A DNA stretch of 64,000 bases from Parolsenella massiliensis. Lineage in GTDB: Bacteria > Actinomycetota > Coriobacteriia > Coriobacteriales > Atopobiaceae. Shown in pieces: positions 56,080 to 64,000 of the stretch. Positions within the stretch are counted from its first letter, which is position 1. Every line of letters begins with the position of its first letter. The stretch lies in NCBI RefSeq assembly GCF_900143685.1, contig NZ_LT671675.1, forward strand, positions 1,233,985-1,297,984. The letters are read 5' to 3'. The notes below the pieces were generated by a model. That model was given only the letters and a program-made list of their open reading frames with translations, did not search any database and had not been told where the DNA came from. The position numbers and the translations under genes are program-made.

Positions 56080-56766
56080 CTACGCCTCCTCACTGGGGAT
56101 GACGTGGCCGCCGGGAGTAAGCATACGCTCGCCACGGGTGCGGAAGAACGTCCAGTCGGCGACGTGCTGCGCCTTGTCACCGATTCGCTCGAAGTACTTG
56201 GCCACCATGAGCAGCTCGGGCAGGCTCGCCGGCGACGGCTCGCCGGCGCGAATGAGCTCCACGACGCGGGCCTCGGCCTCGGCGTAGTCGGCGTCGAGCT
56301 TGTCGTCGGCGTTGATGACCGCCTGGGCCTCCTGCTCGTCGGAGGCGCAGAAGGCCTCGACGGCACGCTCGACCATCGTGGCGGCGTACTCGCTCATGGC
56401 GCAGAAGCGCTCCCCCAGCTCCTCGCGCTGGCCGGCCGGCATCTCGGAGAAGATGAACGCCACGTCGCGGGTCATGGAGTCGACCTGCGCGAGGTCGGAG
56501 ACGATGCGGAACGACGCCGAGACAAAGCGCAGGTCGGCACCAACGAGCGGCTGCTGCATGAGCATGATGTCCAGGCACAGGCTCTCGATCTGGCTGCGCA
56601 GGCGCTCGGCGGCCTTGCGGCCCTCGAGGATGCCCGTCTCGGCACCCTTGTCGCCGGCGGCGGCCAGCCCCGCGGCGCGCGTGTCGGACGCCGCCTTGTC
56701 GCCAAGCCGTCCGAGCAGCGCCTGCATGTCGTCGAGCTGCTTGAGGAACTTCGTTCTGGTAGCCAT
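56080..56766 (-). CDS. phoU: Phosphate transport system regulator PhoU
   Basis: 228 residues, two repeated three-helix bundles. Family-like segments: RFVSASFRIVSDLAQVDSMT (first metal-binding helix) and LPELLMVAKYFERIGDKAQHV (second, E-x-x-x-D). It links Pst activity to PhoR. Overlaps the pstB stop by one base. Confidence 0.93.
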   Translation of the reverse strand: MATRTKFLKQLDDMQALLGRLGDKAASDTRAAGLAAAGDKGAETGILEGRKAAERLRSQIESLCLDIMLMQQPLVGADLRFVSASFRIVSDLAQVDSMTRDVAFIFSEMPAGQREELGERFCAMSEYAATMVERAVEAFCASDEQEAQAVINADDKLDADYAEAEARVVELIRAGEPSPASLPELLMVAKYFERIGDKAQHVADWTFFRTRGERMLTPGGHVIPSEEA

Positions 56767-57560
56767 CAGCTGAACCTCCCTGACAGGTATTCTTGCGTGC
56801 GCGTCTCCCTCGGGTTGGAGAACAGCTCGGAGGTGGGTCCCGCCTCGATGAGCTCGCCGAGGTAGAAGAAGCAGGTCTTGTCGGCCACGCGCGTGGCCTG
56901 CTGCATGTTGTGGGTCACGACCACGAGCGTGTGCTCGGCCGCGAGCTTGTTCATGAGCTCCTCGACCACGAGCGTCGAGATGGGGTCAAGGGCGCTCGTG
57001 GGCTCGTCCATGAGCAGGACGTCCGGGTTCGTCGCCAGGGCGCGCGCGATGCACAGGCGCTGCTGCTGGCCGCCGGAAAGCCCCAGGCCGCTGGCGTCGA
57101 GCTTGTCCTTGACCTCGTCGAACAGTGCCGCCTCGGTAAGGCAGCGCTCCAGCAGCTCGTCGGCGTCTGAGCGGGTCATCCTGCCCATGCGGTTGGGCCC
57201 GTACAGGACGTTGTCGCGGATGCTCATGGGAAACGGGTTGGGGTGCTGGAAGACCATGCCCACGTGGACGCGCAGGGCGTTCGCGTCCATGGCGAACACG
57301 TCACGGCCGGCAAACTCCACCGTGCCGGCGGTGCGCACGCCCTCCACGAAGTCGCACATGCGGTTGAACGTGCGCAAAAGCGTCGACTTGCCGCAGCCCG
57401 ACGGGCCGATGAAGGCCGTGGCGCGCTTCTCGGGGATGTCAAGCGTCACGTGCTTTAAGGCCTGGAAGTCGCCGTACCACAGGTTGAAGTCGCGCACGGA
57501 CAGCGCCGCGGGGACGTCGGCGAGGTCGCGGTGGTCCCTCGTATCGAACTCCTTAGCCAT
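56766..57560 (-). CDS. pstB: Phosphate ABC transporter ATP-binding protein, second copy
   Basis: 264 residues from the ATG at 57560, which couples to the preceding pstB stop (TGATCAGATG). A TTG at 57572 has its Shine-Dalgarno too close. Walker A GPSGCGKSTLL, signature LSGGQQQRLCIARAL, Walker B VLLMDEPTSALDP. The N-terminal LWYGDFQALKHV is PstB-like. One of two tandem pstB paralogues. Confidence 0.92.
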   Translation of the reverse strand: MAKEFDTRDHRDLADVPAALSVRDFNLWYGDFQALKHVTLDIPEKRATAFIGPSGCGKSTLLRTFNRMCDFVEGVRTAGTVEFAGRDVFAMDANALRVHVGMVFQHPNPFPMSIRDNVLYGPNRMGRMTRSDADELLERCLTEAALFDEVKDKLDASGLGLSGGQQQRLCIARALATNPDVLLMDEPTSALDPISTLVVEELMNKLAAEHTLVVVTHNMQQATRVADKTCFFYLGELIEAGPTSELFSNPRETRTQEYLSGRFS

Positions 57561-57564
57561 CTGA

Positions 57565-58398
57565 TCAGCCAAACCTTCCGCTCAGGTAGTCGGCGAGACG
57601 CTGGTCCTTCGGCGCCATGAAGATCTGCTTCGTGGCGCCCACCTCGACCATGTCTCCCATGTAGAAGAACGCCGTGCGGTCCGAGACGCGCGTGGCCTGC
57701 TCCATGTTGTGCGTCACGATGGCCACGCAGATGCCGGCGTCGGCGATGGCGCGGATCGTCTGCTCCACGGTGAACGTGGAGATGGGGTCGAGCGCGGAGC
57801 ACGGCTCGTCGAACAGCACGACGTCGGGGTCCATCGCGAGCGTGCGGGCGATGCACAGGCGCTGCTGCTGGCCACCGGAAAGCCCCAAGCCGCTGCGGTC
57901 GAGCTTGTCTCTGACCTCGTCCCACAGCGCCGCCTGGCGAAGCGTGCGCTCCACGAGCTCGTCACCCTGCTCGCGGCTGGTCACGCGGCCGTGGCGCTTG
58001 GGCGCGAACAGGATGTTCTCGCGGATGGACTTCCTGAACGGCGTGGGCTGCTGGAACACCATGCCGATGGAGCGGCGCAGCTCGAAGAGGTTCTCCTCGC
58101 GCGTGTTGATGTCGCGGCCGTGGTAGAGAATCTGGCCGCCGATGTCGCAGCGGGCGATCTCGCGGTTCATGAGGTTGAGGCAGCGCAGGAAGGTAGACTT
58201 GCCACAGCCCGACGGGCCGATGAGCGCCGTGACGGTGCCGGCGTCAAAGGAAAGGCTCGTGGGGTGCAGGGCCTCCTTGGTGTGGTCGTAGCGCACGGTG
58301 ACGTCGCGGGTCTCGATCAGGTGACCTAAGGCGGCACCAGCGGCGGGCTCGGCGCCCTGGGCGGCACGCATGGCCTCGGGGTTCATGGCTTCGCTCAT
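57565..58398 (-). CDS. pstB: Phosphate ABC transporter ATP-binding protein, first copy
   Basis: 277 residues. Walker A GPSGCGKSTFL, signature LSGGQQQRLCIARTL, Walker B VVLFDEPCSALDP, and VTHNMEQATRVSDRTAFFYMG. Its ATG at 58398 overlaps the pstA stop (ATGA). It powers PstCA together with or instead of the second copy. Confidence 0.93.
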   Translation of the reverse strand: MSEAMNPEAMRAAQGAEPAAGAALGHLIETRDVTVRYDHTKEALHPTSLSFDAGTVTALIGPSGCGKSTFLRCLNLMNREIARCDIGGQILYHGRDINTREENLFELRRSIGMVFQQPTPFRKSIRENILFAPKRHGRVTSREQGDELVERTLRQAALWDEVRDKLDRSGLGLSGGQQQRLCIARTLAMDPDVVLFDEPCSALDPISTFTVEQTIRAIADAGICVAIVTHNMEQATRVSDRTAFFYMGDMVEVGATKQIFMAPKDQRLADYLSGRFG

Positions 58399-59375
58399 TC
58401 GCTCGTCAGCCTCCTCGCGAGGGCGCGCCCGGCCACGCGGGCGAGCACGTTGAACAGCAGCACGCAGATGATGAGCACCGCGGCCGTGCCCCACACGATC
58501 TCGTCGTTGCCGGGCGTGGGCTCCATCTTGAGCTTCCAGATGTGCACGGCCAGCGTCTCGGCCGGGCGGAAGATGTTCCAGGGGCTCCTGGGGCTCGTGA
58601 TGGCGGCGGCGAAGTTGATGCGCGCCGCGGCCGAGCCCGACGTGAAGATGAGGGCGGCCGCCTCGCCGAACACGCGGCCCGCCGAGATGACCACGCCGGT
58701 AACGATGGCGGGCATGGCGGCCGGCAGCAAGACGTTGATCGTGGTCTCCCAGCGCGTGAGGCCCATGGCGAGCGCGGCGTCGCGCTGCGACTGCGGGACG
58801 TCTGCCAACGCCTGCTGGATGACGCGCACCAGGATGGGGATGTTGAACATCGTGAGCGCCAGGGCGCCGGCGATGATGGAGATGCCCCAGCCCAGGACCA
58901 CGACGAAGAACAGGCTGCCGAACATGCCCACGACGATCGACGGCAGGCTCGAGAGCGTCTCGATGGCCGTGGAGGCCGCCGTGGTGATCCAGTTGTCGGG
59001 CGCGTACTCCACGAGGAAGATCGCGGCGCCCAGGCTCACGGGCAGGCTGATGAGCAGCGTGATGATAAGCATGTAGAACGAGTCGAACAGCTGCGTGGCG
59101 ATGCCGGGCAGCACCTTGTCGGCCGAGTCGTTCACGAGAAATCCGGGCTGGAAGACCTTCCAGAGGCCCTTCACGAGGATGAAGGCCACGATGGCGGCCA
59201 GGATGAGCAGCACGAGCGCGGCGATGGCCGTAAGCACGCCGGTGGCGATGCGGTCCTGGCGACCGATGCGGCGGGCGTGGGCGTCGAGGTCGACATCGGG
59301 CGCGGGTGCGGCGGCGCGACCAGGCTCGGCAGCGCTTCCGGTCACGCGCTCCTCGGGGGTGGCGACGCTATCCAT
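58395..59375 (-). CDS. pstA: Phosphate ABC transporter permease PstA
   Basis: 326 residues: about 35 cytoplasmic residues, then six membrane segments and a permease EAA-like loop (RDAALAMGLTRWETTINVLLPAAM). FSFGEAAALIFTSGSA-type region is typical. Overlaps pstC by 8 bp. Confidence 0.94.
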   Translation of the reverse strand: MDSVATPEERVTGSAAEPGRAAAPAPDVDLDAHARRIGRQDRIATGVLTAIAALVLLILAAIVAFILVKGLWKVFQPGFLVNDSADKVLPGIATQLFDSFYMLIITLLISLPVSLGAAIFLVEYAPDNWITTAASTAIETLSSLPSIVVGMFGSLFFVVVLGWGISIIAGALALTMFNIPILVRVIQQALADVPQSQRDAALAMGLTRWETTINVLLPAAMPAIVTGVVISAGRVFGEAAALIFTSGSAAARINFAAAITSPRSPWNIFRPAETLAVHIWKLKMEPTPGNDEIVWGTAAVLIICVLLFNVLARVAGRALARRLTSE

Positions 59376-60270
59376 TCTTCTTCGCTCCCCTCTTGCTGAT
59401 AACGTGGATGATGACGATGAACAGCAGGCTCATGCCCATGAGCAGAAGGCCCAGGCTCCACAGCGCGTGGTACTCCACCGAGCCGGTCGTGGCGTTGGCA
59501 AGGCCGCTCGTGAGCGCCGTCGTGAGCGTGGCCGCCGGGTCGAGAAGCCCGGTGGGCATGGCCTTCTCGACGCCGCCGATGACCATCTGGACGGCGAGCG
59601 TCTCGCCAAAGGCGCGGGTCATGCCCAGGATGACGGCCGTGAGCAGGCTGGGAAGCGCGCTCTTGAGCACGACGTGGCACACGGTCTGCCAGCGCGTGCA
59701 GCCCAGCGCGTAGCTGCCCTCGCGGTACTCGTTGGGCACGGCGGCCAGTGCGTCGATGGACAGCGTGGTCACCGTGGGCAGGATCATAACCGCGAGCACG
59801 ATGGCGCCCGACAGGATGCCGGCGCCGGTGCCGGCGGCGTCGCCGAAGATCGCGCGCATCGCCGAGTTGACGACCGTGAGGCCGATGAGGCCGTAGACGA
59901 CCGAGGGGATGCCCACAAGCAGCTCGACGAGCGGTTGGAAGACGCGGCGGCCGAACACGGGCTGCACCTCGACGACGAAGATGGCCGAGCCCAGCGCGAT
60001 GGGCAGGGCGAACACGGTGGACAGCAGCGTGACGGAGAACGACCCCACGATGAGGGGAAGCGCGCCGTAGCGGCCGTCGGACGGAATCCAGTTCTGCCCG
60101 GTGATGAAGCTGCCAAAGTCGACGCCGTCCGCGAAGAACGTGGTGAGGCCCTGCTCGGCGACCATGACGATGAGCGTCACGACGACGAGGGCCACGAGGG
60201 CGACGCACGCCCCCGTGAGGCCGAGGCCCACGTTCTCCAGGCTGCGCTTTGGCATCAATCGCTTTGCCAT
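59368..60270 (-). CDS. pstC: Phosphate ABC transporter permease PstC
   Basis: 300 residues, six membrane segments. YREGSYALGCTRWQTVCHVV is the EAA-like loop and GMTRAFGETLAVQMVIGG is a PstC hallmark. Lies 88 bp after pstS, across an internal terminator. Confidence 0.94.
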   Translation of the reverse strand: MAKRLMPKRSLENVGLGLTGACVALVALVVVTLIVMVAEQGLTTFFADGVDFGSFITGQNWIPSDGRYGALPLIVGSFSVTLLSTVFALPIALGSAIFVVEVQPVFGRRVFQPLVELLVGIPSVVYGLIGLTVVNSAMRAIFGDAAGTGAGILSGAIVLAVMILPTVTTLSIDALAAVPNEYREGSYALGCTRWQTVCHVVLKSALPSLLTAVILGMTRAFGETLAVQMVIGGVEKAMPTGLLDPAATLTTALTSGLANATTGSVEYHALWSLGLLLMGMSLLFIVIIHVISKRGAKKNG

Positions 60271-60293
60271 ACGAGTCCTTTGGTGAGGTGGTC

Positions 60294-60338
60294 AAGAAAG
60301 CGCGGCGCACGCCCGGGCGGGTGGGCGTGACGCCGCGC
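60294..60338 (-). terminator. Internal terminator between pstS and pstC
   Basis: GCGCGGCG-x-ACGCCC pairs with GGGCGT-x-CGCCGCGC around a short loop, followed by TTTCTT on the minus strand. It would let pstS be made in excess over the membrane subunits. Confidence 0.8.
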
Positions 60339-60358
60339 AAAGGGAGGGGTCGCGGATG

Positions 60359-61297
60359 CTAGGCGGCGCTGATCGTGCCGGAGGCGTCCTTCTTGACCTT
60401 CATGCCGGTCAGAGGGATGAAGCCCTTCTCCTCGACGAGCTTGCCCTGGACGTCGTCGGAGAGCATGTAGTCGATGAAGGCCTTCGTGACGTCGTCGGCG
60501 CCCGCAGCGACGTACATGTGCTCGTAGGACCAGATCTTGAAGTCACCGGTCTCGACGTTGGCGCTCTTGGGCTCCACGCCGTCGACCTTGAGGGCCTTGA
60601 ACTTGGAGTCATCGAAGTAGGAGAAGGCCAGGTAGGAGATGGCGCCGGCGGTCTGCTGGAGCTTCTCGACCACGGTGCCCGAGGAGTCCTCCTCGGCAAC
60701 CGGCTTGAAGGAGTCGGGCACGGTGGCGCCGGCGAGCACGGCGTTCTCGAACGTGGCGCGGGTGCCGGAGCCGGCCTTGCGGTTGATGACCTGGATGGGG
60801 CCGGCCGTGCCGCCCACCTGGCTCCAGTCCGTGATCTCGCCGGTGAAGATGCCCTTGAGCTGCTCGGTGGTGAGGTCGTCGACGTCGACGTCGCTGTTCA
60901 CGACCGGGCCCATACCCACGACGGCCACCTGGTTGTCGACGAGCTTGGCGGCGTCGGCGGCGTCGAGCTTCTCCTCGGCGAAGATGTCGGAGCGGCCGAT
61001 CTGGGCCTTGCCGTCCTTGACGTCGGACAGACCCTGGCCGGAGCCGCCGCCGGAGATGGTGATGGTGACGTTGGCGTTCGCGTCCATGAAGGCGTTCGCG
61101 GCGTCCTCGACGAGCGGCTGGAAGCTCGTGGCGCCCGAGCAGGTGATGGAGCCGGAGAGGTCGGCGGCAGCGCTCGAGGCGGCCTCCGTGGCGGCGGAGG
61201 AGCCCGAACCACCGCAGCCAACGAGGCCGAGGCCGGCGAAGGCAGCGAGGCCACCGGCCATGCCGAGGAACTGACGACGAGACATACCCTTGCTCAT
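60359..61297 (-). CDS. pstS: Phosphate-binding lipoprotein PstS
   Basis: 312 residues. MSKGMSRRQFLGMAGG has a Tat-like RRQF motif, then lipobox LVGC. SGATSFQPLVEDAANAF, ISGGGSGQGLSDV and VINRKAGSGTRATFE are phosphate-contacting loops of the family. ATG 61297 with AGGGAGA upstream. First gene of pstS-C-A-B-B-phoU-phoP-phoR. Confidence 0.95.
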   Translation of the reverse strand: MSKGMSRRQFLGMAGGLAAFAGLGLVGCGGSGSSAATEAASSAAADLSGSITCSGATSFQPLVEDAANAFMDANANVTITISGGGSGQGLSDVKDGKAQIGRSDIFAEEKLDAADAAKLVDNQVAVVGMGPVVNSDVDVDDLTTEQLKGIFTGEITDWSQVGGTAGPIQVINRKAGSGTRATFENAVLAGATVPDSFKPVAEEDSSGTVVEKLQQTAGAISYLAFSYFDDSKFKALKVDGVEPKSANVETGDFKIWSYEHMYVAAGADDVTKAFIDYMLSDDVQGKLVEEKGFIPLTGMKVKKDASGTISAA

Positions 61298-61428
61298 GGT
61301 TCTCCCTTTGTTGAGTGTTGCGACCTGACCGCCGGGCACCGAGTCTTGTGGCCCGTGGCGGCGCGGCCGCTTTCCAAGACGAGACTCTACGGGCCGCCTG
61401 CCGCCGCATTGGGCTCATCGGCCAGCCC

Positions 61429-61486
61429 TTACCCGGCCGTGACGCGCCCTTACCGGCGCGTGACGCTGGTTTACGTTGCGCTTACA
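61429..61486. promoter_or_regulatory. Phased PHO-box-like repeat array upstream of pstS
   Basis: T(T/G)AC units start at 61429 (TTACCC), 61440 (TGACGC), 61450 (TTACCG), 61461 (TGACGC), 61471 (TTACGT) and 61482 (TTACAT), spacings 11, 10, 11, 10, 11. They lie 130-190 bp before the pstS start. Such helical phasing is the hallmark of PhoP/PhoB binding boxes. Confidence 0.65.
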
Positions 61487-61566
61487 TTTCGCGTGGGCGG
61501 GCGACTGTGCGCGGCTCGGCGGGTCCCGCAGGCCATCTACGTAAGAGAGCGGCTAAAACCTGGTCA

Positions 61567-61716
61567 CGAATTGCGTTTGGGAACGAGCCACGAGTTCGCT
61601 CTCCGCCCCGCCAACGTCATGCCCGTTGCTGGCAACTCGAATAGCTGCGGCTTTGCAAACGGGTTCATTACTGGCGCTTGCGCAGGAACGGCCAGCTCGT
61701 TCCCAAACGCAATTCG
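61567..61716. repeat. Intergenic inverted-repeat element D
   Basis: Perfect 22-bp arms at 61567-61588 and 61695-61716 (left arm begins CGAATTGCGTTTGGGAACGA) enclose 106 bp. Read on the minus strand, CCAGTAAT (61667-61674) matches the core motif of elements A and C; the CGTCTACC part is not conserved. Confidence 0.78.
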
Positions 61717-61829
61717 CAGCCATCTAAAGGTGTCCCACCCACGTAAATCGCTTGCGCCCCCACGCCCGAGCCCGGACGTGCCCTCCCCCGCCGGGCTCAA
61801 GTGAAATTACGCAAATGCTGAGGTGCCAC

Positions 61830-61901
61830 ATTGTTAGGTTCCAATTAATTTGGTCCCATATGATTAGGTACCTTGACTATCTTCGCAATCGGTCCTAGCA
61901 T
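61830..61901 (+). promoter_or_regulatory. Promoter and operator region of the marR/ABC operon
   Basis: TTGACT (61873-61878) and TAGCAT (61896-61901) are 17 bp apart. Just upstream, TTAGGTTCCAATTAATTTGG and TTAGGTACCT carry two copies of TTAGGT and near-palindromic symmetry, as expected of autoregulatory MarR sites. Confidence 0.5.
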
Positions 61902-61931
61902 GCTCTCGTCACACACAAGGAAGGGAGCCAA

Positions 61932-62522
61932 ATGGCTCAGAAACAGGCAAGGGAGGCGAGCATGGAAACACCAGAGGAAGGCAGTGGCTTTGCGCCGTGC
62001 GGGCGCATCGAGGCATGTCCGCGGCCAGACGTGGACGACCCGTTCCGCCCCCGCTGGATGGACATCAGCGACCCCGACGAGCGCCGGGGCGCCCACATCG
62101 TGGACATGCTCGGCTTCTGCGGGCACTACATCCACGTGAACGGCGGAGGCCGCTCGGGCCGCGCGCCCATCATCTGCGCGCTACTCAAGCACGGCGACGC
62201 CATCCCCCAGCGCGAGCTCATGAACATGTTCGACCTCAAGGCGGGCTCGCTGTCGGAGGTGCTCACCAAGATCGAGCGCGACGGCCTCATCGAGCGCACG
62301 CGCGACCCCCAGGACCGCCGCCAGCTCATCGTTCGCCTCACGCCGGAGGGCCACGAGCAGGCCACGGCCGAGCAGCTCGACCGCGAGCGGTTCCGCGCCG
62401 AGGCGCTCTGCTGCCTCACGGACGCCGAGCGCGAGCAGCTTGAGGACATGCTCGCACGCATCAAGCAGCACTGGAAGGAAATCGAGCCGGACATGAAGGG
62501 AGACTGTGCATGCAAGAACTAG
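61932..62522 (+). CDS. MarR-family transcriptional regulator
   Basis: 196 residues. The winged helix-turn-helix reads IPQRELMNMFDLKAGSLSEV followed by KIERDGLIERTRDPQDRRQL, with C-terminal dimer helices. The first 65 residues (MAQKQAREASMETPEEGSGF, cysteine-containing) are an extension with no clear fold. ATG 61932 with GGAAGGGAG upstream. It overlaps the exporter gene by 13 bp and probably represses it until a toxic ligand binds. Confidence 0.9.
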   Translation: MAQKQAREASMETPEEGSGFAPCGRIEACPRPDVDDPFRPRWMDISDPDERRGAHIVDMLGFCGHYIHVNGGGRSGRAPIICALLKHGDAIPQRELMNMFDLKAGSLSEVLTKIERDGLIERTRDPQDRRQLIVRLTPEGHEQATAEQLDRERFRAEALCCLTDAEREQLEDMLARIKQHWKEIEPDMKGDCACKN

Positions 62523-64000
62523 ACGCAGCCGCAAGCGGCAAGGCGGCCGAGAAGGTCAGCTACGCCGCCATCATGCGCAAGCTCATGGAGAGCATCCGCG
62601 AGTATAGGGGCGTCACCATCGCCACGCCGCTGCTCGTCCTGGGCGAGGTCATCTGCGAGATGGCCATCCCCTTCCTCACGGCCAACCTCATCGACCAGAT
62701 CAAGGTGGGCGCCACCGTTAGCCAGCTGCTGCAGCCTTCGGGCATCCTGGTGCTGCTCGCGCTGTGCTCGCTGGCGTGCGGAACGGCCGCGGGCGTTACG
62801 TGCAGCCACGCTAGCTGCGGGTTTGCCAAGAACCTGCGCCGCGACATGTTCTACAACATCCAGCGCTTCAGCTTCGCCAACATCGACGAGTTCTCCTCGA
62901 GCTCGCTCGTGACGCGCCTCACCACCGACATCAACAACGTCCAGCAGGCGTTCATGATGATCATCCGCATCGCCGTGCGCTCGCCTCTGTGCCTCGTGTT
63001 CGCCTTCACGATGGCGGCCATCATGGGAGGCTCGCTGGCCCTGGTGTACGCGCTTTTGCTGCCGCTTCTCGGCTTTGGCCTGTTTTACATCATCTACAAG
63101 GTGCGCCCCATCTTCACGCGCGTCTTCCACAAGTACGACGCCCTCAACGAGTCGGTCGAGGAGAACGTCACGGGCATGCGCGTGGTCAAGAGCTACGTGC
63201 GCGAGGACTACGAGAAGGGCAAGTTCGCCCGCGCCGCGCAGGACGTCTGCGCAGACTTCACGCGTGCCGAGAAGCTCCTGGCCTTCAACAACCCCATGAT
63301 GATGTTCGCCGTTGACCTCACCTGGGTCGTCATCATCTACTTTGGCTCGCAGGTCATCATCACGAGCAACGGCACTCAGTTCGACGTGGGCCAGCTATCG
63401 GCCACCTTCACGTACGGCTTCCAGATTCTCATGAGCCTCATGCAGCTGTCCATGATCTTCGTCATGGTCACGATGGCCGACGAGAGCGCCCACCGCATCA
63501 ACGAGGTCCTCGAGGCCGAGCCTACGATCGCCGCGCCCGCCGACCCCGTTCGCGAGGTGGCGGACGGCTCGATCGACTTCGACCACGTGAGCTTCAAGTA
63601 CTCCGCGCACGCCGAGCGCCAGGCCCTCTCCGACGTGGACCTGCACATCAAGAGTGGCGAGACCATCGGCGTCATCGGCGGCACGGGCTCGTCGAAGTCC
63701 ACGCTCGTGAACCTCGTGGCGCGCCTGTACGACGCCACCGAGGGCAGTGTCTCGGTGGGTGGCGTCGACGTGCGCCGCTACGACCTCGAGACGCTGCGTA
63801 CGAACGTCGCCATGGTGCTGCAGAAGAACGTGCTGTTCAGCGGCACCATCGCCGAGAACCTGCGCTGGGGCAACGAGAACGCCACCGACGAGGAGGTCCG
63901 CGAGGCCGCCCACCTCGCCTGCGCCGACGAGTTCGTCGATGGCTTCCCCAAGGGCTACGACACCTACATCGAGCAGGGCGGCTCCAACGTCTCCGGCGGC
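62510..64000 (+). CDS. ABC exporter, fused membrane and ATPase domains (cut by window end)
   Basis: 497 codons seen. An ABC_membrane domain with six helices (TPLLVLGEVICEMAIPFLTA to about 320) is followed by an ATPase domain: Walker A GGTGSSKSTL, Q-loop VLQKNVLFSGTI, and the signature beginning NVSGG at the very edge. Walker A has Ser in place of the usual final Gly, which also occurs in heterodimeric multidrug exporters. A partner half-exporter is probably just outside. ATG 62510 with AGGGAGA upstream. Confidence 0.9.
   Translation, partial: MQELDAAASGKAAEKVSYAAIMRKLMESIREYRGVTIATPLLVLGEVICEMAIPFLTANLIDQIKVGATVSQLLQPSGILVLLALCSLACGTAAGVTCSHASCGFAKNLRRDMFYNIQRFSFANIDEFSSSSLVTRLTTDINNVQQAFMMIIRIAVRSPLCLVFAFTMAAIMGGSLALVYALLLPLLGFGLFYIIYKVRPIFTRVFHKYDALNESVEENVTGMRVVKSYVREDYEKGKFARAAQDVCADFTRAEKLLAFNNPMMMFAVDLTWVVIIYFGSQVIITSNGTQFDVGQLSATFTYGFQILMSLMQLSMIFVMVTMADESAHRINEVLEAEPTIAAPADPVREVADGSIDFDHVSFKYSAHAERQALSDVDLHIKSGETIGVIGGTGSSKSTLVNLVARLYDATEGSVSVGGVDVRRYDLETLRTNVAMVLQKNVLFSGTIAENLRWGNENATDEEVREAAHLACADEFVDGFPKGYDTYIEQGGSNVSGG

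Overview
The window is a high-GC, gene-dense bacterial chromosome segment. Gene content and style (dlt operon, arginine deiminase, pst-phoU-phoPR, many GTG/TTG starts, multi-domain ABC importers, low-GC islands holding restriction genes) fit a Gram-positive anaerobe of the Actinomycetota, most likely Coriobacteriia (Olsenella/Collinsella-like). That placement is inference; no rRNA or tRNA gene is present to anchor it.

Layout. 1-12.6 kb is housekeeping: the end of an oligopeptide-binding protein, an asparaginase-type Ntn hydrolase, ilvE, the carAB operon behind a transcription attenuator, a KdgT-like permease, a DegV protein and an SDR. 12.6-29.5 kb is a defence island: an XRE/zinc-ribbon/TipAS regulator; a divergent promoter region with two identical palindromes; a DNA methylase fused to a specificity half, with an unrecognised 183-residue partner; and a type I restriction-modification locus (tyrosine recombinase, silent hsdS half-cassette, two tandem hsdM paralogues, hsdS, hsdR). 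It continues with a broken mrr gene, an Abi_2-family gene and a DUF234-type ATPase behind three phased palindromes, and is bordered by pseudogene debris and a ~192-bp duplication. Inverted repeats in hsdS and in the silent cassette indicate that target recognition domains are switched by inversion.

29.5-36 kb is cell envelope: dltA-dltC-dltB-dltD, a 45-codon dltX-like gene overlapping dltD, then a serine hydrolase that might act on the same D-alanyl polymers. 36-41.8 kb holds argF/arcB, arcA with a small upstream gene, and ruvC-ruvA-ruvB. 41.8-45.7 kb has a NadE-like protein that has lost its catalytic motifs, a DUF3267-like protease and a GNAT enzyme. 45.7-51.4 kb is a UgpCAEB-type importer with a phosphodiesterase gene, followed by an atypical methionyl-tRNA synthetase-like gene. 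53.9-61.3 kb is a complete phosphate operon (pstS-pstC-pstA-pstB-pstB-phoU-phoP-phoR) with a phased array of PHO-box-like repeats upstream. The window ends in a MarR regulator and a truncated multidrug-type ABC exporter.

The most notable unexplained structure is a dispersed family of intergenic elements (four clear members at 9945-10092, 35635-35759, 36048-36180 and 61567-61716). Each has long inverted arms whose sequence differs between elements, enclosing an ~90-106-bp core that shares a CCAGTATT-N8-CGTCTACC-like signature.
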